DNA of 64,000 bases, taken from positions 19,968,388 through 20,032,387 of the forward strand of contig NC_081139.1 of NCBI RefSeq assembly GCF_958295425.1, in the 5' to 3' direction. The DNA is from Solea solea (Eukaryota > Chordata > Actinopteri > Pleuronectiformes > Soleidae). A program made the translations under genes and the position numbers. The notes under the pieces were generated by a model. It had not been told where the DNA came from, ran no database searches, and worked only from the letters and a program-made list of their open reading frames with translations. Below, one piece after another: positions 23,191 to 34,900 of this stretch; the first letter of the stretch is position 1; each line of letters begins with the position of its first letter.

Positions 23191-26100
23191 CTAGCTGTCG
23201 TCTGCGTGTCGTCGCACAGGGTGAAATTTTCCCGTCGGGTCGGGAATGAACCACTTGTCCCACACATCGGAGAACGCGGACGTTCTGCCCCACGGTTTAT
23301 AATGTCCATTCCAGTGGAGGAGTTTGGCGGCTTTCACAAACTGTGGCGAGTATCGGTTTCCAGCTCCCGTGTTACCTGAAAACAAAGATCAATTTAATCA
23401 TTTAGTGTGTGTTCAACTGCTTGTCAACACAAATATCTGAGCAACCAATTGTATGGCAGCAACTCAGTGAATTAATAAAATGTCTCAAATAGTCAATATC
23501 AAAACATGTAAATATAAATCATAGCCAAAAATATAAAACTATGTTATTGAAGGCGTACTTCCTGTTGCCAGTAGGTGGCAGAATGACTAGCTATGCAGGT
23601 TATCCCATTGGTCCAAAAAAGAATAGAGATGGGGCGGACTGTCTACTGTATGCCATCCCTGCTAACATACTTTTAACCACTACCACTGTTGCCGTGGTAA
23701 CTGACACACAGATTTAAGGAAGGTAATAAATGTGGTTTTAACCACAATTCCTGCAAAATACATCCCAAAACTGGCCAGTGAGTGGACATGTTCATGTGTT
23801 AGTGCCACAATCTTTCTCAAGAAACAGTAATTATTTAAGACTGCCCATGTGGAAAATCAACATACAACCAATGGTTTGCTTAAAAAAAAGAAGACAATTA
23901 TATTAAGTAGTTGACAACAACCACCTTGGTTGACATCAAATTCAATGACTTTTCAAGGGCTTTCCAGGACCAATTCACCCAAATTCAAGGACCAAATGCG
24001 CTGACACTACTTCATCCACTTTTTATTGATCTGCATCACACTCTGCATCTGGACAAGTGATTGTCCTTTGGATCTTGTCAAAGTCGGTCTTAATTTGACA
24101 AATTAAGACCAACTTTGACAGTCATTTTCTTCTTTCCGAAGCATCATGTCATTTGCTCGCTCTTGCTTAACGTTACTTGCTTATTGTTCTGCATGGAAGA
24201 GAAGCAATGTAGGGCATGAAACAGTAGGCGGGAGAACTAAATATCGATTTCTTTCTTGCACAAAAGTCATGCACTTTCAATGACCTGTGTCTATTTAGGG
24301 TGATTTTCAAGGACCCATGGGAACCCTGAACAACTCACCCAGGTGCCTGACGTGCCACATGGGGTCGATGTTGGAGTGACGTTTGTAGAAAACGATGAGC
24401 AGAGGAGGAGTGGTGATGCTCTCTGCCAGTGTTTTACTGTAGAGATCCTCCCTGCAAAAACAAAGACACTAAGCTCACGACAAACAGGACGAGTGAAGTG
24501 GAGTAAAACTGCGCTCAACTGGATTTAAATTAAACAGAAATGATTCACAGTGTGAGAAACGCACTTTGTGTTGAGCTCCATCCAGTGCTCCAGCTGCTGA
24601 CTGATGTTCTGGTTCTTCCACTCGGTCAGGTTGGCCACGATGACTCCTGGGTTGAAGGAGCATGTGTTGGCTCTCATCCCCAGCTTTTTGATAGACGCCT
24701 TCTTAAAGTCCAGGAAGCCTAAGTAGTTATTCTATTGAAAAGGTTTTCCTTATGTTAAAAGTGGCCATAATGCTTTTGACAATTTACACACTCTCATTAC
24801 TGTTTTTAATGTCACTTAAAGGAGAATTATCAGTTTATGTTAGCGTGTGTCTACCTGACTTCCTGCTCCTCGGACAATGCCTTTGGCAGAGGCGGAGTCA
24901 CAGTCTTCTGAGAAAGCAGCTGCATGTCCTGGTTTCAGGTTGGTTTCAAAAAGCTCCTGAATGTCTCCTAAGAGCCAACACAAACAGAAATGCATCTCAT
25001 CTACAACATCCTTCTTATATGTTTCATTAATTATACAGTTTGAGAGTTACTGAATAAAATAGTCCAAGGAAAACATTTTTAATGACAAATAACAGTAAAA
25101 TAGTCTCTATTCGTTTTATTCTGTTGGTTATTCTCTTTCTTAGTAAAGAGGTTTTAAAAAATAATTGTTACTGAAGAGAAAAAGGGGGATTTTATTTATC
25201 GCATTGTCCAATTTGGACAATGTAGGAATGGGAACGTAGTTGGTGCATTAACGTAGAAATGTGAGGATGTGATATTGTGATGCATCATGGAATCAAACGG
25301 ATTAGATAAGATGCACAAACCTACTTTTAGAGCTGCAGCAAACTACAATTGTGATGTTTTCAAATGTCTTATTTTGTCCACAAAGACTTAAATGATTTAT
25401 TTGTTACATGGAGCGAGGAAACCAGAAAATATTCACATTTCAGAGGCTGAAAAACTAAATGAAACTTGTTTTAATTATTAAAACCAATTGAACCAATTAC
25501 CAAAATGGTTTACAATTATTTGTATGTCAATTAATAGTAGATTAAATGTTGCAGCCTGCCTGCTTTTATATAGTGTCTTAGTTCTTACCTTGTACAATGA
25601 TGTCGTCATCCAAATAGACGGCTCTCTCTGCTGTAGGGAGGTATGTAGGCAGATAGAATCTGGCAAAAGCCAACTGCAAAATATAAAACAGAAGAACAAG
25701 AAATTATATCAATTAAAAAAGATAGCACTGATAATTATGCTGGGATTATTTTAAGTGCATTCAGTTTGCTGACCGGTTGTGCCGCCTCCCTTGTTTGAGG
25801 ATCTTTAGAAATCTTCCCACTGAGAAGCTCAGGTTGGAAAATAATGATCTTGTACTTGATGTTTTTCAGCTTCGTCTTACTCAACCAAAGTCTGTTGGTA
25901 AAGAAAACAACAACAACTGTGTCAGACACACGTCACTGGAATCATGTGCATGTGAAGACTTGACTTGCTCCACTGTCTCACTTTAGGTGATCTGCTGTGT
26001 CATTCATGGTCACAATGGTGAAGACAACATTGGCTCTGCTGTTCTGGTAAACACTGTTCATGGCAGCGACCACAGCACCGAGCCTCTCCTCAGCAGCAGT

Positions 26101-28252
26101 GATGAGGACAGGAAGCTCCTCTCCTTTCCTCGCGGACTCCAGTCTCACGGCGGGAGAAAAGTCCGCCTCAAAGGGAAGAATCATCCCTGCATCTGCAAAA
26201 CACAAGTACTCAAAGTCAAAATCTGATTCATTTGAATGCATTTTTATAGTCTGAAGGGACACAAGAGTGGGATATTCAGTGGGAAATAGTGACGCTTTCA
26301 TAGGCACAGAGCAGTGAACGGCGCCCTGAGGGACTTTAAAGGTCCAGTATGTAAGAATTGGTGGCATCTAATGGTGAGACTGCAGACTGCAACACATTGT
26401 TTTTGCTTTTCCCATCAGTGATAGTACCTGGTACCTGGCTTTATCGACAGACAGACTGCCGGCCACTGATTGGTCAGAGAGTGTCGTCACTGGAAGAGTC
26501 ATGAGCGCGATGTCCGACACAAGAATCAAAGCGAACAATGCTGAACTATAGATCCAATATAAAGACTTAAAAATCCTAAAAAAATACGTTAATCTCCAAC
26601 ATAGATCTCAATAATAAAATCTCAATATTTAACAGAGGAGTCTGGTGTATTTAGTGACAGCACTGCTGAAAGCTGGCGATCGTGAGCCGAATCACGACCC
26701 GTTCAGCCATTTCAGTTCAGAGACTGACAAATACTACTGTCAAGTCCTGAACAATTCTGTGAACAAATCTTTTTAACTAACTGATTCTAATGATGGAGTA
26801 CACCAAAAACAACTGCTTTGACCGTCACTAGTTTGTGTGTTTGTGTCGACATCACAGCAATTTTGCACAACGACCCCGCCCACATTGAGGAGGTACTACG
26901 AAGTAACGGAGACGGCGTGACTGATACCAAACAGAGAAGAGTAGAATCAAGTAGTGCTAGAACGGTATAATGTAAGAGCTAAATAGAGGAATCCCCTGTT
27001 TACCGCTCTTATTTGCAAGCCTATCAGGGAACTACTGCTACTTGCATAGCAGATAAAATGTCGTTCTTCTTCATTTGTGTAGACAGCATCTGCACCAAGA
27101 GGAGTGGATCTAGACACACAGATAATGTAAGAGTTGTGACATTTCTGTCCTAATTCTATTTTCAATCACAGGAAAAAAGTGAAGCAACAGTCAAAGGGAG
27201 TGAGACAGACAGAGAGATGTGAGCCACAGCCAAACACTTGTTATTTTCATTTACGTAAATGTAAACTATTATTACACCAGAAGCTTAGTCAGTCTGGACC
27301 TGCTTATCATGAAATTGTTTATTGATTTACGCTCAGTAAATACTGTTTCTACCTTTAAAGCTAAGATAGGTTTAAGAGCCATGTGACAACGGTTTGTATA
27401 ATTTTACGATAATTACATATATAATGAGTATCTGCCCAGCTTTTTTAGGGATTAGTAATTGCTCTACAACTGTGAGGCAAGTTGTTCTGTGCACATTTAT
27501 ATTATTTTAGTATCAAGCCTAACCTGATCTTCACTCTCTTTTATATTTGCTTGTAAACGTATCTTATTGTAAAGCATACGGATAATCCTTTTACTATTTA
27601 CTGCTTTCAAGTTCTTTAGTAATTTCATGAAAACATATATACAGACCTGCTCTTAGTGCAAAGACAGTGGAACGTATACTGTACCTGTGTTCTCCTTGTG
27701 TAGAAAGTCACTGAGGTTGAGGAGATTTCTCTGAACTATGATGAGAAAAGCTACAGCCAGCAGCAAAAGGATGACCACATTGACTGGAAGACAGTGAGAA
27801 ACATAAGTAAACACCTGTTTTCTGGCTAGTTTTATTACAGCAATATTACCAATTTCGTCCAGGTTTCCATCACTGTTTTAAATCCACATATAAAACCACA
27901 TCTATAAACTGCAACTAACGATTCTCGATTCATTAAATGTTTGTTTGGTTCATCAAATGTCAGTAAATGATGGGAAATCTTGATTGGTGTTTCCCAAACC
28001 TTACAATGATGATGTTTATCAGATGTCTTGTTTTGTCCACAACCCAACATTTTTAAGTTATTTTTAATAAATTGTTTTAATGATTTATTTGTCAAATCGA
28101 GCAATGAAACCAGAAATATACACATTTAAGAAGCTGAAAGATCAGGAAAATACATACATTAATCGAATGATCATTGCAGCCTTATAATGACCTGTCACAT
28201 CGACTGAACTGTAAACATAATTTCAGAGTGACTCACCTCTCCTCAGTGTCAT
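23191..28252 (-). CDS. glt8d1: glycosyltransferase 8 domain-containing protein 1
   Basis: A type II membrane, GT8-family glycosyltransferase of the Golgi/secretory pathway; its acceptor is poorly defined. Coding exons in transcript order: 28252-28237, 27783-27685, 26192-25982, 25891-25774, 25673-25589, 24967-24855, 24731-24565, 24451-24339, 23375-23191. They total 1,107 nt, about 368 residues (human 371). The start MTLRRVN is followed by a signal anchor of about 16 hydrophobic residues (7-22). The GT8 domain starts near residue 60 (LPVLITAAEERLG). The metal/sugar-nucleotide DxD motif is LDDD at about 169-172. Other family landmarks are FSEDCDSAS, CSFNPGVIVANLTEW, HWNGHYKPWGR and FIPDPTGKFH. 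A tempting Met upstream of the third coding exon (26367) lies in intron sequence; the TTTTGCAG acceptor at 26193 gives the correct join. The gene is head-to-head with spcs1. Confidence 0.96.
23925..24329. repeat. dispersed repeat with AAGGACC motifs (glt8d1 intron)
   Basis: One end carries TTTCAAGGGCTTTCCAGGAC-type text and the other TTTTCAAGGACCCATGGGAA, both known from fish interspersed repeats. The right edge stops about 9 bp from the splice donor of the exon at 24339-24451. Confidence 0.5.
25329..25558. mobile_element. hAT-type MITE, family B copy (glt8d1 intron)
   Basis: It begins AGAGCTGCAGCAAACTACAA and ends TTAAATGTTGCAGCCTGCC, with the internal block GAAACCAGAAAATATTCACA. Confidence 0.75.
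26335..27065. repeat. repeat family C interrupted by family A (glt8d1 intron)
   Basis: The left part TTTAAAGGTCCAGTATGTAA and GTGGCATCTAATGGTGA resembles the 56.9-57.3 kb element. The middle (about 26395-26955) carries family A blocks such as GCCGGCCACTGATTGGTCAG and CGTCACTGGAAGAGTCATGA. The right part resumes the first family near 26960. This looks like a nested insertion. Confidence 0.55.
27905..28185. mobile_element. hAT-type MITE, family B copy (glt8d1 intron)
   Basis: It runs from AACTGCAACTAACGATTCTC to AATGATCATTGCAGCCTTA, with TCTTGTTTTGTCCACAACCC inside. It is close to coding exon 1 of glt8d1. Confidence 0.78.
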
Positions 28253-28266
28253 GTTAACAGCCGCAT
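28249..28266 (-). other. glt8d1: five-codon upstream ORF overlapping the glt8d1 start
   Basis: In the leader directly before the main ATG, an upstream frame reads ATG-CGG-CTG-TTA-ACA-TGA. Its TGA overlaps the main ATG in an ATGA. An ATTAG acceptor-like site lies just upstream (about 28275), so both starts would share one exon. Confidence 0.5.
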
Positions 28267-28274
28267 CCGTGTCT

Positions 28275-29386
28275 CTAATTAAAATAAAAACATAAAACCA
28301 GATGTGAACTGGATTAGCTTGATGTCCAGTGATGACTCTGCTGCTGCTGCTGCAGCTGTTGCATGAGATGCAGCATTAACATACAAAAGTCCTCGTCTGC
28401 GAACCAGTGGCTTTTAACTGCGGCTCATTGCACTTTAATATAAATAATATACAGTACAAAGTGAGTCACAACTAAAAAGAAAAGAAAAGAAAACAAACCA
28501 AACACGACAGCAACGAAGTAATTCACGCTTTAGCCAAACTGCCACCTCAACATCTGCAAGTTTATTCTTCCTCACAATTACACAAAATGATAGCTGCCCG
28601 CGCGTTTGCCTGACTTTAAAAGTTGCATGGCTTGCTGTTTTTAGCATTCAAAATTGATGACGAGTTGTTTCATTGCAAATATGGATTATTGACAGAAAAT
28701 ATAATGGATGGATTTAAAAAAAAAAAAAATGTATTGAGGAAAAGTACATAAAAAACAAATACAGGCCAGTCATTCCGGAAGAGAAAGCGTTCCACTGATC
28801 ACACATTTAACTTCTCAACTGAACGGGGCACTTTGCCCCATCCATACCAGTTATAGATCTGCGATCCTGCGACGCTGACGGATATGTACCTACTTTAATG
28901 TCAAAACGGCAGATTCGGGGATTTTAAATACAAATAATGTCATATTACGATATTTGAAGAACATGTGTTGTGATTATGACTTATTAATATATATATTTTT
29001 TCCAAACGGGTTGCATACAATTTAAATCTTCATACACACCATTACTTTGCCCATTTTACACAACACTACTTCCTTTCACCCTAGCCTTCAAAATAAGAGC
29101 CCCCGACTATAACTGGCATAACTCGGCAATACATATATCGTACATTAGCTTGGAGTCATTCTTAGAAGAGATCAGTTTTTTCCACGTTATCTTTCGTTTT
29201 AGTAGTCATTCCACATCTGACATAAACATTAGCGGTAACGGGACAGTCTGCACATGCGCAAAGAAGGGGTTTCTGTTACAGTTCGGTCGACGTATCTCTT
29301 TCAGACCGGAAGTTTAATTGCTTCAGTTTGCACTCGTTTGGACCAAACTGTTATAAGATTTACGTGTTTCATTTTTAAGTGAGACG
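28275..29386. promoter_or_regulatory. glt8d1/spcs1 bidirectional promoter region
   Basis: The two genes point away from each other across about 1.1 kb. Near the spcs1 start are an ETS-type ACCGGAAGT (about 29305) and CATGCGCAAAG, close to an NRF1 half-site. The glt8d1 leader exon was not located. A shared promoter is inferred from this layout and from the same head-to-head arrangement in human. Confidence 0.5.
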
Positions 29387-31263
29387 ATGCTGTCGATATT
29401 CAAGACCATACCTTCGCACATGGTAAGATTTAACTCGGTTGTGTTTTAATGTAGAGCTGTATGTTTGGGTGTGTTAGTCGCGTTTCATTTATGCTTTTTT
29501 TTTTAAGCTAGCATTAGCCGGTGGATGCTGTTGTGCTGTGGTTATAATGAGAACAGCTGCTAAGTATTTTTTAAATAACAAGTAGAGTTTTCATATTCAG
29601 CAAAGTCCCAAATCACATAAAACATGTTTTACATTCAATAATCAATCATTTAAATATAAGTTGTATGAGTATTTGGGGAATTTCCATGCAATCATTCGTG
29701 ATGCATCATAATAATAGCCATTAATGCAGATGTAGTCTTTATTTGTTTGTTTGGTTGCACATTATATTTAAAGATGCCATAACTACTAATATAAAAGTTG
29801 AATGAATTATTAATTATATTTAAATCGGCATACTTTTATCCACACATGTTTATGTTCTCAGTAGGTACATGCTGTTTTAAATTATTTATTTGTTATATGG
29901 AGCAAATAACCCAGCAAATATCACATTGAAAAAACAGAGAGCTTGTTCTAATTTTCAAAAAACCTTGAAACTGATTTTCTCAGATTGAGGGGGGTAAAAA
30001 AAAAAAAGAAACAAAAAATAAATCAGCATCATGTATCAGCCATTGTGAAATAAAGATGACTAGATTTCAGTCCTGTTAAATTAAGCCAAAACGTCCAGAA
30101 AGTATCTTTTAAAATAAAGTAGTTTAGACTCATGGTGTCAGATATTGTACTCAAAATGTATTCTTATTTTATTGTGTTGCAGGATTATAAAGGCCAGAAG
30201 CTGGCTGAACAGATTTTCCAAGGAATAATACTCATCTCTGCGGTAGGTAACAACCTGTCATTATACATGAAATGTGGTACACATGTGCAGTAGCACTGAG
30301 TTTGTGATGACTTTTGACCTTTGCATGTTGTCTCCAGGTGATTGGATTCGTGTTTGGTCTGTTCGTTGAGCAGTTTGGGTGGACAGTGTACATTGTCTTA
30401 GCTGGCTTTGCCGTGTCCTCCGTGGTAAGTTTTTGCCATATATTGTTGAGGAAGTTATAATACTGTATATACTATGGATGCACGATATTGGTATCGGCAG
30501 ATATTGGATTTAAAATGTATTATCTGATATCGGCAAACACTTGCCGATAGGACTAAATACTACAACAGTAGGCTTAATAGGCCGCTACTTCCTTGACATC
30601 TATGCTTGTGCCCTGTACAACTATTATTTTGTTTATTTTGCTCATTCAAGAAAATGTATATCTACATCTGCTGCGACACAAGTAGGCAACATATGATGTT
30701 AAAGAGAAAAAAAGGGCCTCTGCAGTTGGGCACAGTATCCGTTTTGCCCCAAGCACTCGATTATGAAGATTATGGTTGAATGATTTTAGGCAAAGTATCT
30801 ACTGGTGGTTTTTAGGGCTGCAACTAACAATAATTTTCTGTCACTTATTTTCTCAGTTATTCGTAATCGATTAACTGGTTGGTTTTGGTTGAAAAATGTT
30901 GATCAGTGTTTCCCAAACCTCTCAAATATCTTGTTTTGCACACAAACCGCAATGATTCTGTTTTGATTTCTTTATTATATGGAACAAGAATCCCTTTAGA
31001 CTTAGAAAGGCTTAGTAGGGTGACTAGGGTGCCGCATGTGGCCCACAGGCCATGAGTTTGCCACCTCTGCACTAGGATTTCTGTTAAAATTAACAGCCAA
31101 CATTACATAACTTGCTTGTTTGTTTCCTTGACTGTAGTTGACGCTGCCTCCATGGCCCATGTACAGAAAGAACCCTCTGTCCTGGCAGCCTCCACTGCCA
31201 GAGATGAGCAGTGAGCCCAGTCAGAAACCTCAGGAGAGCACCAAGAAGAAGAAGCACAAGTAA
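29387..31263 (+). CDS. spcs1: signal peptidase complex subunit 1 (12 kDa)
   Basis: A small non-catalytic subunit of the ER signal peptidase complex. Coding exons: 29387-29422, 30183-30242, 30338-30424, 31138-31263. They total 309 nt, 102 residues, the same length as the human protein. It starts MLSIFKTIPSHM-DYKGQKLAEQ, close to human TQMDYKGQKLAEQ. Two hydrophobic membrane segments follow, IILISAVIGFVFGLFV and WTVYIVLAGFAVSS, joined by the conserved EQFGWTVYIV. The cytosolic tail begins LTLPPWPMYRKNPL and ends in a lysine cluster. All junctions are GT-AG and phase 0. It is tail-to-tail with nek4. Confidence 0.97.
29870..29970. mobile_element. hAT-type MITE, family B fragment (spcs1 intron 1)
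   Basis: A short piece of the family core: TTATTTGTTATATGGAGCAA and GAGAGCTTGTTCTAATTTTC. Both ends are missing. Confidence 0.5.
30812..31070. mobile_element. hAT-type MITE, family B copy (spcs1 intron 3)
   Basis: It begins TTAGGGCTGCAACTAACAAT, then the family block AGTGTTTCCCAAACCTCTCA. The right half diverges into unrelated sequence. A separate GATATTGGTATCGGCAGATA repeat fragment lies at about 30.48 kb in the same intron. Confidence 0.72.
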
Positions 31264-31408
31264 CTCGCATAACTCAAAATCAACTCAATTCAACTGTCCC
31301 TGCCTGGCTGTGAATACAACTTTTTACAATAATGCAAAATATTTCAAGCATTTAGGGTGAAAGCTTTGTTACAGTGTTTATCAGTCAATAATGAAATGCT
31401 TGTGTCCA

Positions 31409-31414
31409 AATAAA
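31409..31414 (+). terminator. spcs1: spcs1 polyadenylation signal AATAAA
   Basis: AATAAA lies about 145 nt after the spcs1 stop. Confidence 0.75.
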
Positions 31415-31831
31415 CATCTGATGCTTTCTGCATCTATAAAGTGGATTTTTTTCGAAAACATTTCTTTAAAACAAGTTTGCATAAAATAACCGTAAACAAG
31501 AGAGAAAAAATATTGAGGATTTAATACAAATTAAAATGTTAATATCTACAATTAATCTACATTACAATATTTGTGTGTAAGAAAATACAATAGACCGAAG
31601 TGAGGCCGTAAAAAAAATAACGGGTGAATCAGTTATTGAGATTCTGTCTTGCATGATAAATAAATGAATATTCAGCAAGTAGAAAGTCCAAGTGCTGTAA
31701 CATGACTTAAATCATTGCATAGGCATCCTGAAGGGTGTAGGCAACATGTCTGTACTGTGATACAGTGAAGAAAATTTACATCATTTTACATGCATGAGGA
31801 TTGGTTTCTGACATACACATCCAAGTTTCAA

Positions 31832-31837
31832 TTTATT
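31832..31837 (-). terminator. nek4: nek4 polyadenylation signal AATAAA
   Basis: AATAAA on the minus strand lies about 100 nt past the nek4 stop. The spcs1 and nek4 3' ends would be about 0.4 kb apart, without overlap. Confidence 0.6.
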
Positions 31838-31933
31838 CTGTCAAGTAAGAACTGTGAAAATGATTGCCTCCTTCTCACACGTAATATCAACAAAATGCAA
31901 AAGTGTGTCCTCTCGTGTTCACGCCAGCCTCCT

Positions 31934-34900
31934 CTAAACTTTGAAGGCGATATCCTCAAAGAATTTTAGTTGCCTGACCATCACAGCATACGCTTGGTAC
32001 TTCTCGTCCCCCATCTGGTCACGAAGGCGTAGCTGTAGAAACAGGATGGAGAAGAAAAAAAACACGACTCACATTAATTAAGAAACAAAGGACAGATGAG
32101 TTACCTGCTTCAGATTCAGGCAAAGTGTAGGAAACTATTTACACTGAGCAGGTAAATAAAAGGTTGGTCTCAACATAAAGCTGGTGAGACTTTTGCACAG
32201 TAGTGTAAATCTGGGGCTGAGGACATATTATGTCTTTGGTTAGTTGCGTTTTAAAACCGTACTTCTCGTTTAGTGTCATCCTCCTCCTCCTTTTCCATGA
32301 TTTCCAGCACTCTGTCCAGCAGTTTGACCCCGAGCCCTTTCACCACGTCCGTCCTCAGCTGTTCTATGGCTCTCCTGATCTTGGCTGGACCAGAGGTGGA
32401 GCCGTCTAAAGACACAGACTCGGTTAATAAACACAAGGGAGCTCCAAAATGGCTGCCTGGATAAGACATGACTAAAACTGAGTGTTTCTCACCCATTGGT
32501 ATTTCACCAAGTGAGAAGTTCTCTGCTTCCTCTCGAGTCTTCCCATGAAGCACCAGGGTGTCCCTGTACTTCCTGTTCAGTTTAAACTCAGGCAACGCAG
32601 TCGAGCCAAATCTGCCTTTGTCCACTTCGTTCACATGATCTCCGACATCCATTCTCAAAGTCTGGGTCATCATGTGGACTAAGTCCTGCATCTCGCAGGA
32701 TTCAGTTTTCCTGTAGACGATATATAAATATCATTTTTAATACTTTATTTCCATTTAGATCAACAAATAACATGAACTAGATTTAAACCTGGAAAAAGGG
32801 GTTTAGTTACACTTCGGAACACATTTTTCTGTCTGAACACAACAAATACCAGATACGTTGAACTGTAACCACTGATAATCCAACTAGGGAGGCAACTAAT
32901 GATTATTTCATAATTGATTAATGTGTCGATTATCTTCTCAAAATCGAGTACATTTTGATCAGTGTTTCCCAAACATGGAAATGATGACATTCTCAAATGT
33001 CTTGTTTTGTCCACAAACCAACAATGATGATTTCTTTGTTATATAAAGCAAAGAAACCAGAAAATATTCACGAAGCTGAAAAACCAGAAAGCTTATTTTA
33101 ATTCTTTAAAAAAAAAACGATTATCAAAAGAGTTGACGATCAATTTAGTAATCACTTAATCATCGATGAATAACCGTTGTAGCCCTACATCCGACCATCA
33201 TGGTTTATTTTAAGGTTGTTGGAGGAAAGAGGATAACGTCCACTGTGGATCAATAGCCTGTGTGTTGTGTTCACTGTCCTGTCATTAATAGTAAACTCCA
33301 GTTCTAGACAGAAACACTAGGTTTTTTTTACTTGTTATACTCGACATCTATATATTATGTTTGCATTGTATTTTCAATTTTAAATTCACCAAATTTCACT
33401 CCATGTTTCACTAAAAGAACTTGAAATTACAAAGTAATTGACCTAACCAAATGTCACCAAAAATTCACTTCAGAATTTTTGTCCAAACCCAGGACAGGTG
33501 CTAACACCAGGTGTTAAAACCAGGTGTGGGCAGGATCTATAACAGAGTTAAAATGAACGTTCTGAACTCACCTCTCTCTGCAGTCTCCCTCTGAACGGTC
33601 AGTGGAGCTCGTGGATGAGCTGCATTCATCATCGTCTGACCTTTCCTCCGACTTCTCCTGCTGTAATGAGACACATCCCATGTTCTGCTGTGACAGAATT
33701 CTGATCCACAGTAAATTCAGTGAAACAGTAGCTCGTGAGGTATGCGCGATGGAGTGTATGTACCTTTGTGTTGCTCCCAGTCATTATGTCTGACACAGAT
33801 CTGGTAAATGGATGGTAAAGCGAGTGCTCAGTCTTGGTGGAAGAGACGTCATAAGACGCTCGTCTCACAGCATCGACACCTGAGGAAAAAGCTTTAAAGT
33901 AAAAAAAACCAAAAACATTTAAGAGGGCTGGGCTGTTTCAAAAATCAATGGTATTATTTGTCGAATATGAGAGCTTGTGAAAGTAAAGCAGGGTTCACAG
34001 TGTGTTGAGATAACAGGAGGAGTTTCAAGATGCAATTTCATCACTTCTGGAAAAAAACTGTTTTAAAATCTCTTATAATGGGCACAAACATATCAATGTG
34101 ATTTGGTATGTGTGTGCAGGGTCAGACACTCTACCATCAGACTAAGTTTCATCCGGATCTGATCCAGATTACTGATTTGGCAGCAATTTAAACTCAACAT
34201 AGAAGTCCCATTTAGTTCCCATTCAGATGTGTATATCTCAGTGAAATCTTAACAGAGCAGGTAATAGCTATAAGCTCTAAGGTAATTCTGTAGTTCTATA
34301 CAGATCCAGAAAATCTTCAGGATTCAAAAGGTTAAGAAATTCAGGTCCTTTGGGACAAATAAGGTTGTCTAATTCTTCTGGCAATAATGAAGTGCATATT
34401 GCTGATATCAGTCAGGAAAAAGACAGATGGTACCTGGTTGACAGGGACTCTCTTGGGATTGTCTCAGCCTCCTCCTCTCTCTGGCAGACAAAGGACGATC
34501 CTGAAAACACACGTACAGTTTATACAGACATAAGATTGACCTGATGTCAGTGGCATTGACTTCATGGACTTTGGCCATATCTTTCAAGTGAGAGCCACTC
34601 GGCAAAATCCTGGGAGACCCTGCACGCCAAAAGGGAGGAGCTTTGCTTACGTCAGGAGGGTCACATCGAAAAACCTAAGGTGCCATTAGGTCACATGGCC
34701 TGTCATGATGACATCCGTTGTATTTATGTTTTATACATTTATGTATTGTAGTGCATTTTGTGTGGTTGCAAACAAAATGACCCCTCTGGGACAAACATTG
34801 TTTTTCCCAATCACGCACAAAATGGTTGACACTTGAGTGATCCAGAGAATGTTGTTTAATTTAAGTTTGTTAAGACAGCGGTTCTTGAGCAGTAATGTAG

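Noticed and set aside
26193..26367. Met at 26367 as a start for a shorter glt8d1
   Set aside because: The extra residues do not match the family, and a good TTTTGCAG acceptor at 26193 gives the conserved join to the membrane-anchor exon.
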